Source of the DNA: Phycisphaerales bacterium UBA2402
Lineage (GTDB): Bacteria; Planctomycetota; Phycisphaerae; Phycisphaerales; UBA1924
Reading direction: 5' to 3'
Length of the DNA stretch: 40,063 nt
NCBI GenBank assembly: GCA_002343715.1
Contig: DDSA01000128.1
Coordinates: forward strand, 1 to 40,063
The translations under genes and the position numbers were made by a program. Shown here in pieces: positions 23,992-32,186 of this stretch (positions are counted from its first letter, which is position 1; each line of letters starts with the position of its first letter). The notes under the pieces are model-generated. The model was not told the DNA's origin. It ran no database searches and saw only the letters and a program-made list of their open reading frames with translations.

Positions 23992-26406
23992 TTGCCCGTG
24001 CCGCCCGGCCTGGTACGTGACGGTGCAACGCATCCGTTCTGTTGCGCCGGATGCGAAACCGCGTACTCGGTGATTCACTCATGCGGTCTGGATGCGTATT
24101 ACAGACTGCTTGAGCGGATCGACGACAAGACCGCGCCGCCACGGAGTTCCCGTCGTACCTACACGGAGTACGACGATCCGGCTTTCCATGCCCTGTACTG
24201 CCGCCGGTGTCCGGATGGTCTCCTTGAGACGGAGTTGCTGCTCGAAGGCGTTCACTGCGCCGCGTGTGTCTGGCTGGTCGAGCGTCTGCCCCGAGTCGTA
24301 CCTGGAGTGATCGAGTCGCGGTTGAATCTCCGACGCGCGGGTGCTCGCATCACCTTTGATCCGAGCGTTGTTTCACTCAGTCGGGTTGCTCGGGGGTTGG
24401 AGTCTCTGGGGTATACACCCCACCCGGCGCGGGGCGCGTGGGCCGCTCCGGTGCGAAGGGCGGAAGATCGGCGGATGATGATCCGCATCGCCATTGCAGG
24501 TGCGTGCGCGGGCAACATCATGCTTCTCTACTTCGCCTTGTACGCGGGGATGTTCGAGGGGATCGAACGCGGCCACGAGCAGCTCTTCCGCTGGGCCGCG
24601 ATGCTGCTCAATACCATCTGTCTCGTGTGGCCGGGGACGGTGTTTTTGCGGGGTGCGTGGGCGGCGCTCCGGGCACGCACCATCCACCTCGATGTGCCCA
24701 TCGCCCTCGGTCTCTACCTCGGCGGGGTGTGGGGAATCTGGAAAACGGTCGCTGGCTCCGGGGACATTTATTTTGATTCCATATCCGCGTTGGTCTTTTT
24801 CCTGCTGGTGGGGCGATTCATTCAGCAACGCCAGCAGCGATACGCGGCGGATGCGGTGGAGCTTCTTTTCTCGCTCACACCATCTGTCGCGCGACGGGTA
24901 GACCCCGAAGGAGTTCGCGATGTGCCCGCGGAGAGTCTCGCGGTCGGCGACATCATCGAAGTAAGGGCCGGGGATGCGTTGCCCGCGGATGGGGTCGTGC
25001 TTGCGGGTGAGACGAGCATGGACGTATCACTCTTGACGGGCGAATCGCGGCCGATCCGCTCGGTCGCGGGCGACTCGGTTGCCGCCGGCGCGGTGAACAT
25101 GTCCTCCGTCATCCGTGTTCGCGTCGAGGCAACGGGTGAACATACCCGCATCGGAAGACTGATGCGGACAGTCGAAGAGGCGACCCGCCGTCGGGCGGCC
25201 ATCGTTCGGCTGGCGGACAGATGGGGGGCGTGGCTTCTCTGGATTCTTCTCGGCCTCTCGGTGATAACGCTCGCTTTCTGGTGGCACGAGGGGCCCGCTG
25301 TTGCGTTTGATCGCGCTGCGGCACTCCTCATCGCTACATGCCCATGCGGGCTGGGTCTGGCAACACCGCTGGCCATGGCCGTGGCGATCGGTCGTGCGGC
25401 CCGGAGAGGAATCCTGATCAAGGGCGGAGATGTGCTTCAATCCCTGTCCAAGGCCGGGCGGCGTGGTGTGATTCTGCTCGACAAAACGGGCACTCTCACG
25501 ATGGGGAGACTGTCTCTGGTCTGGTGGCGAGGAGATGAGAACGCCAAGGCTCTTGGCGCTGCGCTTGAATCCTGTTCTGCTCACCCGGTGGCGCTGGCGC
25601 TGTTGCGTGACCTGAAAGTCGAGCGGCTTGCACCGGTCTCAGATCCGAAGCAGCACCCCGGCATGGGAATAAGCGGAACTGTCGCGGATCATCATGTCGT
25701 TGTCGGAACACGCGGTCTGTTGGATCAGTTCGGGATCGAGATCGGAAAAGCAGATGATGATGCCGCGTTCAAAGCCCTGCGCGACGGACTCTCCCCCGTG
25801 TTTATCGGGGTAGATGGTCGGTGTGTCGCTGTCGCGGCGTTGGGTGATCCACTTCGACCCGATGCACCGGCCGCGATCCGCCGTCTGTGCCGTCTCGGAT
25901 GGGACGTGCGGATACTCTCGGGGGATCACACCGAACTCGTATTGGCTGTCGGGAACGAGTTGCATCTCGACCCGGCTTTCTGCCGGGGGGCGGTGTCCCC
26001 GGAGGACAAACTGGCTCTCGTCCGCGAACTGGCAGAGAGTGTTCCGGTAGTCATGGTTGGGGATGGTGTGAATGACGCGGGGGCGCTCGCCGCGGCCACC
26101 GTCGGCATTGCTGTGCGTGGCGGGGCGGAGGCCAGTCTGGCAGCGGCTGATGTATCGCTGACACGCGAAGGCTTGACGCCTGTTCTTGAGTTGCTCGACG
26201 GAGCAAGTGCGGTGATGCGAACGATACGGATGACCATCGCCGCATCGTTGGCGTACAACGTGGTCGCCGCGGCGTTGTCGATCGCCGGCTTGATCAGCCC
26301 GCTGCTGGCGGCCATCATCATGCCCGCCAGTTCGCTGACGGTGTTGGCGATCTGCGTACGGTCGTCGGCGTTCCGCTCGCCACGACATCCGGAGGCGCGG
26401 AGATGA
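23992..26406 (+). CDS. ccoI: Copper-translocating P-type ATPase CcoI (FixI)
   Basis: CcoI exports Cu(I) to the assembling cbb3 oxidase. Numbered from the TTG at 23992, the protein has a Cys-rich N-terminus (FCCAGCETAY), a heavy-metal domain with CAAC (89-92), the TGES actuator loop near 349, the membrane metal site CPC at 450-452, DKTGT with the phosphorylated Asp near 497, an HP motif in SAHPVA, and GDGVNDAGAL near 690-699. It is about 804 residues long. The coding frame runs upstream to a TGA at 23896 and encodes the conserved CAHCGLPVP of CcoI proteins. So the TTG at 23992 is probably not the real start, but no ATG, GTG or TTG exists upstream in that frame. An ATC at 23911 has AAAGGGA six bases before it. 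Confidence 0.94.
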   Translation: MPVPPGLVRDGATHPFCCAGCETAYSVIHSCGLDAYYRLLERIDDKTAPPRSSRRTYTEYDDPAFHALYCRRCPDGLLETELLLEGVHCAACVWLVERLPRVVPGVIESRLNLRRAGARITFDPSVVSLSRVARGLESLGYTPHPARGAWAAPVRRAEDRRMMIRIAIAGACAGNIMLLYFALYAGMFEGIERGHEQLFRWAAMLLNTICLVWPGTVFLRGAWAALRARTIHLDVPIALGLYLGGVWGIWKTVAGSGDIYFDSISALVFFLLVGRFIQQRQQRYAADAVELLFSLTPSVARRVDPEGVRDVPAESLAVGDIIEVRAGDALPADGVVLAGETSMDVSLLTGESRPIRSVAGDSVAAGAVNMSSVIRVRVEATGEHTRIGRLMRTVEEATRRRAAIVRLADRWGAWLLWILLGLSVITLAFWWHEGPAVAFDRAAALLIATCPCGLGLATPLAMAVAIGRAARRGILIKGGDVLQSLSKAGRRGVILLDKTGTLTMGRLSLVWWRGDENAKALGAALESCSAHPVALALLRDLKVERLAPVSDPKQHPGMGISGTVADHHVVVGTRGLLDQFGIEIGKADDDAAFKALRDGLSPVFIGVDGRCVAVAALGDPLRPDAPAAIRRLCRLGWDVRILSGDHTELVLAVGNELHLDPAFCRGAVSPEDKLALVRELAESVPVVMVGDGVNDAGALAAATVGIAVRGGAEASLAAADVSLTREGLTPVLELLDGASAVMRTIRMTIAASLAYNVVAAALSIAGLISPLLAAIIMPASSLTVLAICVRSSAFRSPRHPEARR

Positions 26407-26558
26407 GCATGGTGTACATCATGGTCCCCGCGGCGTTTCTTCTGGCCGCGGCCGCTATCGTTGCGTTCATCCGCGCTGTGCGTTCAGGCCAGTTCGATGA
26501 CCTCGATACTCCGTCCGTCCGCATGCTGCTCGATGATGATCCGCCCGAGAAGAAATAA
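26403..26558 (+). CDS. ccoS: cbb3 oxidase assembly protein CcoS
   Basis: This 51-residue protein begins at an ATG overlapping the ccoI stop as ATGA. It has one membrane segment (VYIMVPAAFLLAAAAIVAFI) followed by SGQFDDLDTPSVRMLLDDD, a very close match to the CcoS signature (GQFDDLdtP..RML.DD). CcoS is needed to insert heme and copper into cbb3 oxidase. It is the last gene of the operon. The following 127 bases (26559-26685) up to the convergent ABC gene hold only a weak CCGACC...GGTCGG hairpin. Confidence 0.93.
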   Translation: MSMVYIMVPAAFLLAAAAIVAFIRAVRSGQFDDLDTPSVRMLLDDDPPEKK

Positions 26559-26685
26559 GGTGGAAGACTTCAGTTCACGTTCGGCGAGTTGTGGTGTCGA
26601 TGTACTCGGATTCGTGCGAAAACGCTCGGTCGTTACGCGGATGAACGGTGGCCGACCCGTTTAGGACATGGTCGGACTTCGACGA

Positions 26686-27552
26686 TCAGGCTTCGGCGAT
26701 CGTCGCCAGGCGTGGGCGGCGCTCGCCGATTCGCGGGACGCAGGCGAGCAGCGAACGTGTATACTGGTGTGTGGGGGATTCAAGAACTTGAGCGCGCGAG
26801 CCGTGCTCGACGATCTCGCCGCGCTGCATGACGCAAACGGCGTCCGCTCGCCTCGCGACCAGCCGAAGGTCGTGTGTGATGAGGATGATGGAGAGGCCGC
26901 GTTCATCGCGCAGCCGGCATAACAGATCGAGTACCTGGGCCTGGACTGTGACATCGAGCGCCGTGGTCGGTTCATCGGCGATAAGGATGCGCGGCGTGCA
27001 CGAGAGCGCCATGGCGATCATCGCCCGCTGCCTCATACCGCCGGAAAACTCGTGCGGGTATTGACGCAGTCGAGACACAGGATCGGTGATGCCCACAGAT
27101 TGAAGGGCGTCCGCCGCGCGATCGCGGGCCTCGCGGGGAGACACTGAGGTGTGGAGCCGGACGGCTTCGGTGATCTGCTCACCGATTGTCAGGACAGGAT
27201 TGAGGCTGCTCATCGGTTCCTGAAAGATCATCGCCAACTCCCGGCCGCGGACACGGCGGCGCGAAGACTCATTCAAACCGAACAGTTCAATGCTGTTCTT
27301 TTCTTTGGTTTGAAACTCGGCACGGCCCTCCTCGATCTTGGCACCAGCAGGAAGGAGCCCGGTCAGACTGAGAGCCGTCAGACTTTCCCCACTACCCGAC
27401 TCGCCCACGATGGAGAGAATCGAGCGTTCCGTGAGTTCGAACGAAACGTTCCGAACGACACGGACTCGATCCGAACCGCAGCGGGAAGGAAAAGAGATGG
27501 TCAGGTCCCGGACAGAGAGAATGGGCACGCACGTGGTGGAAAAGTGGCTCAT
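26686..27552 (-). CDS. Peptide-type ABC transporter ATPase with altered Walker A
   Basis: This 288-residue ATPase resembles OppD/DppD. It has the Q-loop in MIFQEPMSSLNPVLTI, the signature FSGGMRQR, Walker B ILIADEPTTALD and the switch His in ILITHDL. The Walker A motif reads GESGSGES: the invariant Lys (residue 56) is Glu, from GAA where AAA or AAG is expected. Without that Lys, ATP binding and hydrolysis should be badly impaired unless a partner ATPase compensates. Everything else is intact and the frame is full length. The C-terminal OppD zone (HQYTRSLLACVP) is present. It follows a DppC-like permease by 25 bases. No OppF, second permease or binding protein is in the window. Confidence 0.9.
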   Translation of the reverse strand: MSHFSTTCVPILSVRDLTISFPSRCGSDRVRVVRNVSFELTERSILSIVGESGSGESLTALSLTGLLPAGAKIEEGRAEFQTKEKNSIELFGLNESSRRRVRGRELAMIFQEPMSSLNPVLTIGEQITEAVRLHTSVSPREARDRAADALQSVGITDPVSRLRQYPHEFSGGMRQRAMIAMALSCTPRILIADEPTTALDVTVQAQVLDLLCRLRDERGLSIILITHDLRLVARRADAVCVMQRGEIVEHGSRAQVLESPTHQYTRSLLACVPRIGERRPRLATIAEA

Positions 27553-27577
27553 GGCGACGATTCCGCGGGTGTGATCA

Positions 27578-28702
27578 TCATCGACGCACCCTGCCCCGCA
27601 GACCCTCACCAACAAAGTTCAGGGCCAGCAGCGTCGAGCCGAGAAGCAGACAAGGAAACAACAACAGCCACCAAGCGGATGCGTACGGGTTGAGTTCACC
27701 CAATCCTTCGGCGATCAGTGTTCCCCAACTCGGAAGAGGCGGTTTGACCCCGATCCCGAGAAAACTCAGAAAGGACTCCTGCAGAATCGCCTGCGGGATC
27801 GTCAGTGTGGCAAAGACAATGATGGTTCCTCGAAGATTGGGCAGTAAGTGCTTGAAGAAAACCCTTGCAGGCGAAGCACCCATCGCACGGGCCGCGAGCA
27901 CAAAGGGTTGATTCTTGAGGCTCAGGACCTGACCCCGCACCACGCGCGCCAACGTCAGCCAACTGACTCCACCGATGGCGATGAGAAGGACCCCCAGGTC
28001 AAGACCCTGCCTTGCCGATGCGGAGAGATGGCGAGCGGGTAACCGCTCCGCGGCGATTTGCCACGCCTCCGACGTGAGCGGATCCTCGACCGCTAATGCC
28101 GCGGTGTCGGACTGCTGATTTGTGCGCATGTGCGCGTCTGCGAGCAGCTCGCGTGCGAGTTGAGCTCGGGCCTGCTGGCGTGAAACATACTCATCGGTCA
28201 GGGCATCGCCCGCCACCGCCAAAAGCACCACCAGCAACACGTATGGAAGGCCGTACAGCACGTCGACGGTGCGCATCATCACGCCGTCGAGACGCCCGCC
28301 CGCGTATCCGCTCGCAGCGCCGTAGAGCGTGCCGATGACTACAGCCAGAACCGCCGCGCACACCCCGATACCCAACGAGATGCCGCCGCCCGTCAGGCAG
28401 CGGATCAGGACGCTGCGTCCCAGCACATCCGAACCGAGCCAGAATCGCCCGGAGCTGTCGGGCGCCCCGGTCCAGAAGGGCGGTGTCCTTCCGTTGGCCG
28501 CGGTGCCGCTGTTGTAACGGGGCACGCCATCGGTGCCCTTTGACAGAGTCCATGGCAGTGTCGTGATGCTCGCCAACATCAACGCGGCCAGAACCGCTGC
28601 GCCAAGCCACACGGCTCGGCCGCTGCCCTCGGACGGGTTGTTGCGGATTGGATTCATCGCCAACCGAAGGGTGTGCACATCACTGCTCCTTTTGCGGAGC
28701 AT
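27578..28702 (-). CDS. Peptide-type ABC transporter permease (OppC/DppC-like)
   Basis: This 374-residue inner-membrane permease has the usual six spans. GSDVLGRSVLIRCLTGG precedes the first transport-domain span and ARAMGASPARVFFKHLLPN is the EAA loop that contacts the ATPase. Between the third span (YVLLVVLLAVAGDA) and LDLGVLLIAIGGVSWLTLARVVRGQ lies an extra hydrophilic segment of about 65 residues (roughly 166-232), rich in Ala, Gln, Arg and Glu, which canonical DppC proteins lack. The start is uncertain: ATG at 28702 with AGGTAGG nearby, ATG at 28657, or TTG at 28732. Together with the downstream ATPase it would be half of a peptide importer. Confidence 0.9.
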   Translation of the reverse strand: MLRKRSSDVHTLRLAMNPIRNNPSEGSGRAVWLGAAVLAALMLASITTLPWTLSKGTDGVPRYNSGTAANGRTPPFWTGAPDSSGRFWLGSDVLGRSVLIRCLTGGGISLGIGVCAAVLAVVIGTLYGAASGYAGGRLDGVMMRTVDVLYGLPYVLLVVLLAVAGDALTDEYVSRQQARAQLARELLADAHMRTNQQSDTAALAVEDPLTSEAWQIAAERLPARHLSASARQGLDLGVLLIAIGGVSWLTLARVVRGQVLSLKNQPFVLAARAMGASPARVFFKHLLPNLRGTIIVFATLTIPQAILQESFLSFLGIGVKPPLPSWGTLIAEGLGELNPYASAWWLLLFPCLLLGSTLLALNFVGEGLRGRVRR

Positions 28703-28737
28703 CGGGCCTACCTGTGTCCTGTCGAAGGCCAAGCGTG

Positions 28738-29805
28738 TTACGCGACGGTAGCGATGTATGAGGCCAGTATGTCGCGGGCCGCGTAGAGGTCTTTCTTGTC
28801 AATCATTTCCGTGACGGTATGGATGTACCGGGTGCCTACAACGATTCCCACAGCGCGTGCTCCCGCCGCGGCCTGTTGGGCCGCCGCGCCGTCCTGCCCG
28901 CCCGCCGCGAGGATGGTGCGTTGATAGGGAATCCGGCTCTTCTTCGCGAGCGATTCGATCTCATCAACAAGACGGTGATCGGCGATGAATGAACTGTCCT
29001 TGATGTGCAGCCCGAAACCCGCGCCTTGCCTGGTGACCATCTCCTCTTCGGGCACACCGGGCGTATCGCACGAAAGCGTGACGTCGATCCCCAGGCCGAT
29101 GTCAGGGGCGACGGCGTGGCTTGCCGTCTTTGCGCCGCGGAGGCCGACCTCTTCCTGTGTGGTAAACGCGACAACAACTTCGCACGAATGTCCCTTGCCG
29201 GATGCGTCGAGTTTGCGGATGCTTTCGATGCCGAGCCAGCAGGCGACACGATTGTCCAGGGCCTTGCTGACGACCTTGTTGCCGATCTCGATCGCCGGCT
29301 CGTTCATCACGACGTAGTCGCCAATTTTGACACGTTTCCTGACATCCGCCGCGGGAAAGCCGATGTCCACGAAGAACTCCTTGACTTCGGGTACTTTTTC
29401 ACGGTCTTTGGCGCTGCTGATGTGAACGGGCCTCCCGCCCGGGTTCATCACGCCGGCAAGGTCCCCGCCGCCGGTCACAACCGTAACGCGGCGGGAAAAG
29501 AGATTGCGTGGGTCAAAGCCGCCGGCGGGGTTGAGCCACAGGTAGCCGTTCTTATCGATGCTGCTGACATAGAAGCCGATCTCGTCCATGTGGCAGAGGA
29601 GCATCACCCGGGTGGGTTTGCCGCTTTTACCGCCCTTTTTCCCGCCCCGCGGAGAGCGGCGGCAAATCAGCGAGCCGAGCGCATCGGTCTCGACGGAGTC
29701 GAACAGGCCTTTGACTTCCTTTTCGATGAGGGCGCGCACACGCTCTTCGCGTCCCGGTACGCCGGGGGTCTCGCACAGTCGTTTCAGCAGGTCGATATTC
29801 TCCAC
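28738..29805 (-). CDS. M42 family metallo-aminopeptidase
   Basis: This 355-residue M42 peptidase belongs to the glutamyl/deblocking aminopeptidase or TET-like group, cytosolic, with two metal ions. Visible ligands and catalytic residues are H72 in CHMDEIG, D184 in ALDNRVACW, E218-E219 in TTQEEVGLRGA, D241 in GIDVTLSCDTPG and H329 in YIHTVTEMI. The length is normal. The start is a GTG at 29805 with GGAG six bases upstream, giving MENIDLLKRLCETPGVPG. The longer open frame upstream overlaps acs and is not protein-like. The gene is followed closely by the ABC permease, so it may be cotranscribed with peptide uptake genes. Confidence 0.94.
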   Translation of the reverse strand: MENIDLLKRLCETPGVPGREERVRALIEKEVKGLFDSVETDALGSLICRRSPRGGKKGGKSGKPTRVMLLCHMDEIGFYVSSIDKNGYLWLNPAGGFDPRNLFSRRVTVVTGGGDLAGVMNPGGRPVHISSAKDREKVPEVKEFFVDIGFPAADVRKRVKIGDYVVMNEPAIEIGNKVVSKALDNRVACWLGIESIRKLDASGKGHSCEVVVAFTTQEEVGLRGAKTASHAVAPDIGLGIDVTLSCDTPGVPEEEMVTRQGAGFGLHIKDSSFIADHRLVDEIESLAKKSRIPYQRTILAAGGQDGAAAQQAAAGARAVGIVVGTRYIHTVTEMIDKKDLYAARDILASYIATVA

Positions 29806-29945
29806 GGCATGCTCCGGAAGGTTGAGTTGGATTGAAGGAAAGTCCGATCGTACACCACCCGGCTGACTGTATGGATCGGGGAGACCGGCGAAACGCGTAC
29901 GCTGACTGGTGAACGCGCGTCGAACCTGGGCCTGACGATCGGGGT

Positions 29946-29968
29946 TGAGCCGAGTGCTTCTCGGCTCA
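29946..29968. terminator. Strong hairpin over the acs stop codon
   Basis: TGAGCCGAG-TGCTT-CTCGGCTCA is a perfect 9-base-pair hairpin. The acs stop codon (29966-29968) forms its edge. It lies between acs and the M42 gene. No T-tract follows on the minus strand, so it may act by stabilising the transcript end rather than as a classic terminator. The rest of the 160-base gap holds the expected promoter region of the M42 gene, with no clear hexamers. Confidence 0.4.
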
Positions 29969-32080
29969 CTCCTCGTCCGCACGCAATCTCGCCACGACGC
30001 TGAAATCTTCGAGCGTTGTGGTGTCCTGGGTAATCTTTTCCACGCCGCAGGCAACATCGCGCAACAGGCGACGCATGATCTTGCCGCTGCGGGTCTTGGG
30101 CAGACCATCGGCGAAGCGGATGGTGTCGGGTCGGGCAAGAGCGCCTACCTCCTTCGTCACGTGGGCTGCAAGTTCTTTGCGGAGGTCGTCGCCCGGTGTC
30201 ATGCCGGGGTGCTGCGTGAACCAGCGGCTCTTGAGCGTGACGAAAGCGCAGATCGCGTTCCCCTTGATCTCGTGCGGGTATCCGACCACGGCCGCTTCGG
30301 CCACCATCGGGTGACTGACCAGAGCCGACTCGACCTCCATCGTGCCAAGCAGATGGCCGGAAACCTTGATGACGTCGTCGATGCGGCCCTGGATCCAGAA
30401 ATAACCGTCCCCATCGCGCCGGCAGCCATCGGCTGAGAAGTAATAAGGAGTATCACCCCTCCTGACCCGACCCCAATAGTTGCTGATGAACCGCTCACGG
30501 TTGCCGTAGACGCCCCGCAGCATGCCCGGCCAGGGGCGGCGGATCACGAACAACCCGCCCTGGTTGGACGCGAGTTCTTCGCCTTGCTCATTCACCGCCG
30601 CGGCATCGATCCCGAGCATGGGCACGGTGCACGAGCCGGGCTTGGTGGCGACGGCGCCGGGGAGGGGCGTGCAGACGTGGCCGCCGGTTTCGGTCTGCCA
30701 ATACGTATCCACGACGGGGCAACGCCCGCCGCCGATGTTTCTGTGATACCAGATCCACGCCTCTGGATTGATCGGTTCGCCGACGCTGCCGAGGAGTTTG
30801 AGGCTGGTCAGGTTGTGCGATTCTGGGAGTTCATGTCCCCACTTCATGAATGTTCGGATGGCGGTGGGGGCTGTGTAGAAGTGCGTGACTTTGTGCCTGG
30901 CGATGATCTCCCAGAAGCGGTCGTTTTTCGGGAAGTTGGGTGCCCCCTCGTACATAAGCGTCGGCACGCGGTTCATCAGGAGGCCGTAGACAACGTAACT
31001 GTGCCCGGTGACCCAGCCGATGTCCGCCGAGCACCAGAAGAGTTGGCCGCTGTCCGGGATGAGGTTGAAGGTGAGTCTCGCCGTCATCTGCACAAAGGCG
31101 AGATAGCCCGCGGTGGTGTGCAGGATCCCTTTCGGCTTGCCCGTGCTGCCGCTGGTGTAGAGCAGGAAGAGCATGTCCTCGCTCTCGCACGGAACGCAGG
31201 GGCAAGCGTCGGTGACGGTTCCCGCGAGGTCGTGCCACCAGTGAAAGCGGGTCGCGCCGGGTCTGGTCGCCCCGGACACGAAGCGTTGACTCGGCGGCTC
31301 GTGGGCGGTGCGGCGGAGCACCAGGACGTGATCGACCTTGTGTTTCTGCGCTTCGAGGAGGGTGACCGCCTCTTCAACATTCTTGAGAAGGGGAACAATC
31401 TCGCCGCGACGGAACCCGCCGTCGGCGGTCAGAATAATCCGGGAGTTCGCGTCGATCACACGCTCGGAGATCGCGGTAGCGGCGAACCCACCGAAGATGA
31501 CGCTGTGGGCCGCGCCGATGCGGGCACAGGCGAGCATCGCCATGGCGAGTTCAGGGACCATGGGCATGTAGATGGTGACGACATCGCCCTTCCTGACGCC
31601 CAGTGAAAGCAGCATGTTGGCGATGCGGCTGGTCTCTCGCTGCAGGTCGCGGAAGGTGACTTCTCGCACCTCCGGCGCCGGGGCATAGGCGGAATGGCTG
31701 CTCGCGTGGCTGGTTCTGGGGCCGACGGGTTCACCTTCCCAGATGATGGCGACCTGATCCCCGTGTCCCGCCTGAACGTGACGGTCGACGCAGTTGTAGC
31801 AGGCGTTGAGGGTGCCCCCTCCGAACCACTTCGCATCGGGTGGAGTCCACTCCAGCACCCGTTCGAAGGGCTTGAACCAGGCGAGGCGGCGGGCTTCCTC
31901 GGACCAGAATGACTCGGGATCGTTGAGGCTCCGCGCGTGGAGAGCGAGGTACTGGTCCATCGAGGCGATGTGCCAGCGATCAAAGCCCGCCTCGTGCGCG
32001 GGGCGAGGCGGAAAGACACGGGTTTCATGCAGGATGGAGTCGATCGCGGGAAAGGCGGTCGTAGGTGAGGATTGAGACAT
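29966..32080 (-). CDS. acs: Acetyl-CoA synthetase (AMP-forming)
   Basis: Acs makes acetyl-CoA from acetate, ATP and CoA through acetyl-AMP. The 704-residue protein shows the P-loop YTSGSTGKPKG (308-318), the acetate and adenine region SVGEPINPEAWIWY and DTYWQTETGG, the hinge region GRIDDVIKVSGHLLGTMEVESAL, and the C-terminal catalytic and acetylation site PKTRSGK with K667. It is about 50 residues longer than E. coli Acs, partly in a loop near 122-137 (PRTSHASSHSAYAPAPE) and around 257-280. No pat or cobB gene is near. It is preceded on the same strand by lepA, with a 106-base gap. Confidence 0.96.
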   Translation of the reverse strand: MSQSSPTTAFPAIDSILHETRVFPPRPAHEAGFDRWHIASMDQYLALHARSLNDPESFWSEEARRLAWFKPFERVLEWTPPDAKWFGGGTLNACYNCVDRHVQAGHGDQVAIIWEGEPVGPRTSHASSHSAYAPAPEVREVTFRDLQRETSRIANMLLSLGVRKGDVVTIYMPMVPELAMAMLACARIGAAHSVIFGGFAATAISERVIDANSRIILTADGGFRRGEIVPLLKNVEEAVTLLEAQKHKVDHVLVLRRTAHEPPSQRFVSGATRPGATRFHWWHDLAGTVTDACPCVPCESEDMLFLLYTSGSTGKPKGILHTTAGYLAFVQMTARLTFNLIPDSGQLFWCSADIGWVTGHSYVVYGLLMNRVPTLMYEGAPNFPKNDRFWEIIARHKVTHFYTAPTAIRTFMKWGHELPESHNLTSLKLLGSVGEPINPEAWIWYHRNIGGGRCPVVDTYWQTETGGHVCTPLPGAVATKPGSCTVPMLGIDAAAVNEQGEELASNQGGLFVIRRPWPGMLRGVYGNRERFISNYWGRVRRGDTPYYFSADGCRRDGDGYFWIQGRIDDVIKVSGHLLGTMEVESALVSHPMVAEAAVVGYPHEIKGNAICAFVTLKSRWFTQHPGMTPGDDLRKELAAHVTKEVGALARPDTIRFADGLPKTRSGKIMRRLLRDVACGVEKITQDTTTLEDFSVVARLRADEE

Positions 32081-32186
32081 GCGAGGAGAGTGTACCGCTG
32101 GTCAGGCCGGATCGGCCCGGTACGGCACTGCCGCCGGCGCGCGAAAAAGCAGCATTCCATTCCGAGCAGGGAAGAACGGCGGCACC

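Noticed and set aside
23895..24073. ATG at 23895 overlapping the SafE-like stop as a possible ccoI start.
   Set aside because: It is in a different frame from ccoI and its translation does not resemble the CcoI N-terminus. It would be relevant only if an indel error exists.
17113..26558. The possibility that the cbb3 locus is a mobile island.
   Set aside because: No integrase, transposase, flanking repeats or tRNA was seen, and codon and base use look like those of the neighbouring genes by eye.
26559..26685. CCGACC...GGTCGG hairpin after ccoS as a terminator.
   Set aside because: The stem has 6 pairs with a 12-base loop and no T-tract on either strand, so support is too weak to list it as a feature.
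29806..30138. Upstream extension of the M42 peptidase frame for 111 codons.
   Set aside because: It overlaps acs and the intergenic hairpin. The GTG at 29805 has a well-spaced GGAG and gives the usual family start.
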